64,000 nucleotides of DNA from an uncultured Erysipelotrichaceae bacterium (lineage in GTDB: Bacteria; Bacillota_I; Bacilli_A; RFN20; CAG-826), in assembly GCA_900314865.1 (NCBI GenBank), contig OMWW01000006.1, positions 1 to 64,000 on the forward strand. Direction: 5' to 3'. Shown piece by piece: positions 60,225-64,000 of this stretch. Within the stretch, counting starts at the first letter, position 1. Every line of letters begins with the position of its first letter. Both the position numbers and the translations under genes were made by a program. Below the pieces are notes generated by a model that saw only the letters and a program-made list of their open reading frames with translations, had not been told where the DNA came from and searched no databases.

Positions 60225-63200
60225 ATGATTAAAGTCAACTTGCTCGCTGTACTATTTGCGGGAGTAGCAATGAGTGCAACCGCAGCACATGACGCTCAAC
60301 CTCACCAAGCTTTGAAAGAAAGAGACACAAGAATTATTGTTGAAGTCGATCGTAGCTTGAAGAATTTGAGTAAAGAAGGCATTGATAACACTCAAAATAT
60401 TGTCTTAAACCGTATTAAGAGTAATGTCACAAGTAACATTGAAGTTATCTCTCGTTATTCTTACTTAAACAACGCCTTTGCGATTTCCGTTAATGATGAT
60501 TATGTTGAGCAAATCAAATCATTACCAGGTGTTAAGAGTGTGACATATGATAAAGTCCACTTTAAAACCTATAGTGTTCCTACTGAAGGTGATTACGCGA
60601 CTGGCTCCATGTATGAAGCTATGGATACTGATGGAGACCATTCTGGAGACATCTATGGTGGCGAGGAAAACGTTTCCGCGACAACCATGAATAAACCAGA
60701 AGACACCAACGATGGTGAAGGAACAGTCGTCGCTATCCTTGATAACGAATTCTATCTCCGTACCGAACACAAAGAAGACGGCACAACCGTTCCAACATGG
60801 TATCACGAAGTTTATACCGAACTTCCTGAAGGCACCAATGTGAAATGGAAAACACGTCCTGATATTTCTGAAACATTTGCAGTTACTGATAGTAGAGTCA
60901 GAAATAAGATTAACGACAATCTTGGTAAAGAAGGTTCCTTGTACTTAAATAACAAAGTTCCTTATTACTTCGATTACGGTGGAGAAAGTAAACCAGATTC
61001 TCGTGGTAAGTTCTATGAAGACTTCGATGTCTCTAGTGAAATTACTTTCCATGGTAGCCACGTTTCTTCAATTACCGCTGCTAATGCCGAACATTACAAA
61101 GGCATTGCTCCAAAAGCTCAATTAGCGTTGATGAAAGTCTTCACTAACTTAGAAGCTGATGAAATTGAAAAGAAATTAGGCTTAGGCGATTCTACTGGTG
61201 CTTATGACATCCCATTATTAAACGCTCTTGAAGACTGTATGGCCTTAGGAGTTGATGGAATTAACATGTCCTTAGGTAGTGATCTTAACGACTTCGATTT
61301 AGATTCAATTACTTTAAAGACACTTCAAAATCTCTCGAATGCAGGTATTTTGACTTCCATCTCTGCTGGTAACGCTGGTAAAACATCTTATGCGTTTGCT
61401 GGTCCATATGGTAACTGGACAACCGATATGGTGGAAACTGGTATCTTAGGTAGTTATGCCAATAACCACAACTCCACATCTGTCGCGTCCTCTCACGCTT
61501 TAAAGAGTTACTACACAACCGCATTCAGATTCTCCGATAGATTAGTCGCTTATGAAGATCAAATCTTAACTGAAGGATTCTATGCTGGTTCATACACCAA
61601 AGAATACAAACTCGAAGATTTAATTACTGAAGAAAAACCAACCATCGATTACGTTTATTTTGATGGATTTGGTGTTGCTGGTGACTATACCGAAAGTGTT
61701 GATGGCAAAATCGTCGTCGTCAACCGTGGTCAAACCAGTTTCTCTGATAAATTAGAACAAGCTAGTGGTCATGGTGCAATAGGTCTTGTCATTATCAATA
61801 ACGACCCAACCAGCACTGACTTCAACTTCCATATTTCTTTAGGTGAAATCACTGATCCAGGTATGCCAATTGCCTTATGTTTGTTCTCTGACAAGCAATA
61901 CTTCAAACAAAATGCACATGGTACCTTAACCAAAGATAACTTCTTAGGTGATGATCACGTTCAAGATAATGTTAGAGCCGGTACCTTATCTACTTACTCC
62001 TCTGATGGTGCGACATTCGACTTAGATCTCAAACCAGACATCACCGCTCCTGGTGATAGCATTAGAGGTGCATGTCCTCCACAAACCAAAGAAGATAAGT
62101 TAGAAAGACCAACTTGGTCCTATACATTTATCTCTGGTACTTCTATGAGTGCTCCTAACTACGCTGGTGTTCAAGCCTTAATGCTCTCTAAAGAAACAAA
62201 GAGCTTCTATGGTGAAAACGCTGAAGTTAAGACTTTAGAAGATATCAATAAATACAAATCCACAATCGATATGAGAGTTGCCTCTACCGCAAATCCTCTT
62301 AACGATTATGAATATGATCCAGAATATTTCGAACTTAATGCTCCAAATACTCTTGATCCACTTGATCCAGCTAATGACGCCTATAAACTCTATAGAGTCT
62401 CCTCACCTCGTATTCAAGGCGCAGGCTTAGTTGACATCGATAGCGCTTATAACACTAAAGTCTACTTAAGTGGTTATGATTCCAACGTTGAAGGTCACTC
62501 CATCAACAGAACCAAGATCAATTTAAGAAACAATAGTGAAATCAATAGTGGTATTGTTCACCTTGAATTTGACGCTCATAACGAAGATAGCATCGCTCAC
62601 TCATATAACGTTAGCTACTCTATCCTTAGACCAGCCGTCAAATATAGCAACGAATTCGTTTCTAGTGAATATAACGTCTTAGATGAAATTGATTCCCTTG
62701 AAGCCTTCACTGGTTTCAAATCTTGGAAACAAGATATTATTCCAGATCAATCCGAACAAGGTTATCACGTTGACAATTACCTCTACACTGTTCCTGGTAA
62801 TGTCAAAGACAACGATGTATTCAAGATTTCTAAAGATATTGAATACTACGCTAACGAAGCCGACTTACCAACCTATAATCCAGAAACAGGTAAACTTGAA
62901 GGCGGTACAAAGACCTTATGGAAAGCTGGAAATTATGTCTATGATTCCTCAATCAACTCCATACAAAAGTGGAGAGTGTTAGACAAATATCCATATCAAT
63001 CCACTCAAGATACAATTATTGATACTGTTGACTTTGGCACTGTTGTTGTTGAAGCTAACGGAAGCACACATATCGATTTAGGTGCACATCAATTAAGTTC
63101 TACTGTCTTAGATGAAATCAATGAGTTCTTCGAATATGGCACATATTTAGAAGGATTTGTCACCATGACAGAAACTACTGATATTGAAAAGAAAATCGAC

Positions 63201-64000
63201 TTAAGTATCCCATGGATGGGATTCTACGCTGGCGAAGGCCGTGATTATGGCGATGCTCCAGTCGTGGAACCATTCGACTTCGATAAAGAAGAAGGAAAGA
63301 TTTATCCATCTGATTTAATCAATGATATCTCCTCCTCCTTAATGGGTAAGGGTAACGCTGACTTTGGTTCAACCATGGTTAGTGCCTATGTTGAAGAAGG
63401 CAAAGAATTCAACTTTGATCTCGTTCTTGATAACGATAACAACTTGAATAACATGGCCAAGAATTCTCCAACTATCAACCCAATGGGTGAATACACAGTT
63501 ACTAACGAAGATGGCTCAACCGAAACTAAGAAAGACGGTGACCACTTATACGCTGGTAACCCATATTACAGTAACACTATCGTCTTACAACAATACGTGA
63601 TGCGTTCTGTTATGGATAACTACTTCACCATTACCAATAAGGAAACTGGTCAAGTCTATTGTAAGAGTGTTCTCTTAGATTCTATCTATGATAGATACTA
63701 TGGTAGCGCTTCACAAATGGGCAAATATCCATTATTCAAGTCACATGTTGATCAATCCTTCATGTCCGGCGGTGTTATGGCCCATAGAGCGTACGCAATT
63801 ATACCTCTATATAATCCAAATAATGGTGTAGCCTTCCCAAGTGGCGATTACGAACTCAAGTTCAATTATCAATTAGCCGCTAACGAAGAATGGGTTTCTA
63901 AATCTTGCACACTCCACATTGATAGTGAATCACCAATGGTGAGCACCATCTCTAGTGGTGATGAAGTTTCCATCAAGATTAAAGATGCAAACTTAGAAAG
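60225..64000 (+). CDS. Large secreted subtilase (S8 serine protease), 3' end outside window
   Basis: Open from ATG 60225 (SD AAGGAGG) through the last base, over 1,258 residues visible. Signal peptide residues 1-20 (MIKVNLLAVLFAGVAMSATA). A propeptide inhibitor-like region follows (residues about 35-112, NAFAISVNDDYVEQIKSL). Catalytic set: Asp173 in VVAILDNEF, His276 in FHGSHVSSI, Asn383 in ISAGNAG, Ser640 in SGTSMSAPNYAG. A PA domain is inserted at about 490-560 (GKIVVVNRGQTSFSDKLEQASGHGA), as in lactocepin/C5a-peptidase enzymes; beyond residue 740 are Fn3-like beta domains. It digests extracellular proteins, perhaps host or dietary. The C-terminal anchor is not in view. Confidence 0.93.
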   Translation, partial: MIKVNLLAVLFAGVAMSATAAHDAQPHQALKERDTRIIVEVDRSLKNLSKEGIDNTQNIVLNRIKSNVTSNIEVISRYSYLNNAFAISVNDDYVEQIKSLPGVKSVTYDKVHFKTYSVPTEGDYATGSMYEAMDTDGDHSGDIYGGEENVSATTMNKPEDTNDGEGTVVAILDNEFYLRTEHKEDGTTVPTWYHEVYTELPEGTNVKWKTRPDISETFAVTDSRVRNKINDNLGKEGSLYLNNKVPYYFDYGGESKPDSRGKFYEDFDVSSEITFHGSHVSSITAANAEHYKGIAPKAQLALMKVFTNLEADEIEKKLGLGDSTGAYDIPLLNALEDCMALGVDGINMSLGSDLNDFDLDSITLKTLQNLSNAGILTSISAGNAGKTSYAFAGPYGNWTTDMVETGILGSYANNHNSTSVASSHALKSYYTTAFRFSDRLVAYEDQILTEGFYAGSYTKEYKLEDLITEEKPTIDYVYFDGFGVAGDYTESVDGKIVVVNRGQTSFSDKLEQASGHGAIGLVIINNDPTSTDFNFHISLGEITDPGMPIALCLFSDKQYFKQNAHGTLTKDNFLGDDHVQDNVRAGTLSTYSSDGATFDLDLKPDITAPGDSIRGACPPQTKEDKLERPTWSYTFISGTSMSAPNYAGVQALMLSKETKSFYGENAEVKTLEDINKYKSTIDMRVASTANPLNDYEYDPEYFELNAPNTLDPLDPANDAYKLYRVSSPRIQGAGLVDIDSAYNTKVYLSGYDSNVEGHSINRTKINLRNNSEINSGIVHLEFDAHNEDSIAHSYNVSYSILRPAVKYSNEFVSSEYNVLDEIDSLEAFTGFKSWKQDIIPDQSEQGYHVDNYLYTVPGNVKDNDVFKISKDIEYYANEADLPTYNPETGKLEGGTKTLWKAGNYVYDSSINSIQKWRVLDKYPYQSTQDTIIDTVDFGTVVVEANGSTHIDLGAHQLSSTVLDEINEFFEYGTYLEGFVTMTETTDIEKKIDLSIPWMGFYAGEGRDYGDAPVVEPFDFDKEEGKIYPSDLINDISSSLMGKGNADFGSTMVSAYVEEGKEFNFDLVLDNDNNLNNMAKNSPTINPMGEYTVTNEDGSTETKKDGDHLYAGNPYYSNTIVLQQYVMRSVMDNYFTITNKETGQVYCKSVLLDSIYDRYYGSASQMGKYPLFKSHVDQSFMSGGVMAHRAYAIIPLYNPNNGVAFPSGDYELKFNYQLAANEEWVSKSCTLHIDSESPMVSTISSGDEVSIKIKDANLE

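Noticed and set aside
60522-60806. 94-codon minus-strand ORF
   Set aside because: Antisense to the subtilase propeptide and catalytic Asp region, which is clearly coding on the plus strand.

Overview
The window is AT-rich bacterial DNA using the standard bacterial code: TGA ends several genes and conserved tryptophans are TGG. Its content (a SUF operon with SufU, sec-type lipoproteins with a Cys lipobox, a RibU-type riboflavin transporter under an FMN riboswitch, YhaM, RecX, a short 4Fe-4S ferredoxin, a subtilase exoprotease, extracellular collagen-like and InlB-type repeats) points to a Bacillota lineage near the Mollicutes/Erysipelotrichia branch, probably host- or gut-associated. The lineage is inference; no rRNA or ribosomal protein gene is present to fix it.

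Region 1 (1-21,100) is a surface-polysaccharide locus. It has HlpA-like, GT4 and GT2 glycosyltransferases, a polypeptide that appears to fuse a Wzy-type polymerase with a Wzx-type flippase, a monotopic phosphoglycosyl transferase to start the lipid-linked unit, a hexapeptide acyltransferase, UDP-glucose dehydrogenase and a UDP-glucuronate 4-epimerase-like enzyme. Together the last two would supply UDP-glucuronate and UDP-galacturonate. Two CotH-kinase proteins with collagen-like Gly-X-Y tracts and an InlB-repeat surface protein lie within it. An OLD-family nuclease sits between the dehydrogenase and epimerase genes.

Region 2 (about 21,100-36,840) interrupts the polysaccharide genes and looks like a defence/accessory island. 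It holds two relics of one dead GT4 gene flanking a three-gene module (HEPN-like protein, membrane-anchored protein, MBL hydrolase), a tRNA-Ser-like gene with an abnormal anticodon arm, an HNH nuclease, a KAP-type NTPase, an ApeA-like HEPN protein with an unknown partner, a DUF4143-type ATPase, a GHKL-ATPase/nuclease-like gene broken by one TGA codon, an intergenic repeat cluster and a PIN-like membrane protein.

Region 3 (36,840-39,580) returns to polysaccharide genes (GT32, a second HlpA-like transferase, acyltransferase 3). Region 4 (39,600-60,070) is mostly core: a VTT-PlsC-zinc-ribbon fusion, a YbhN-type membrane protein, recX, yhaM, a probable HTH/ADP-ribosyltransferase toxin pair, a HIT protein, two PrsA-like lipoproteins, sufCDSUB-mnmG-rsmG as one tight operon, FMN riboswitch-ribU, ferredoxin, ispD-like and a DUF3899 protein. 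Region 5 (60,225 to the end) is the 5' part of a very large secreted subtilase.

Several genes start with an ATG only 6-10 bases after a good -10 box and have no Shine-Dalgarno sequence, so leaderless or near-leaderless transcripts seem common here alongside standard SD starts.
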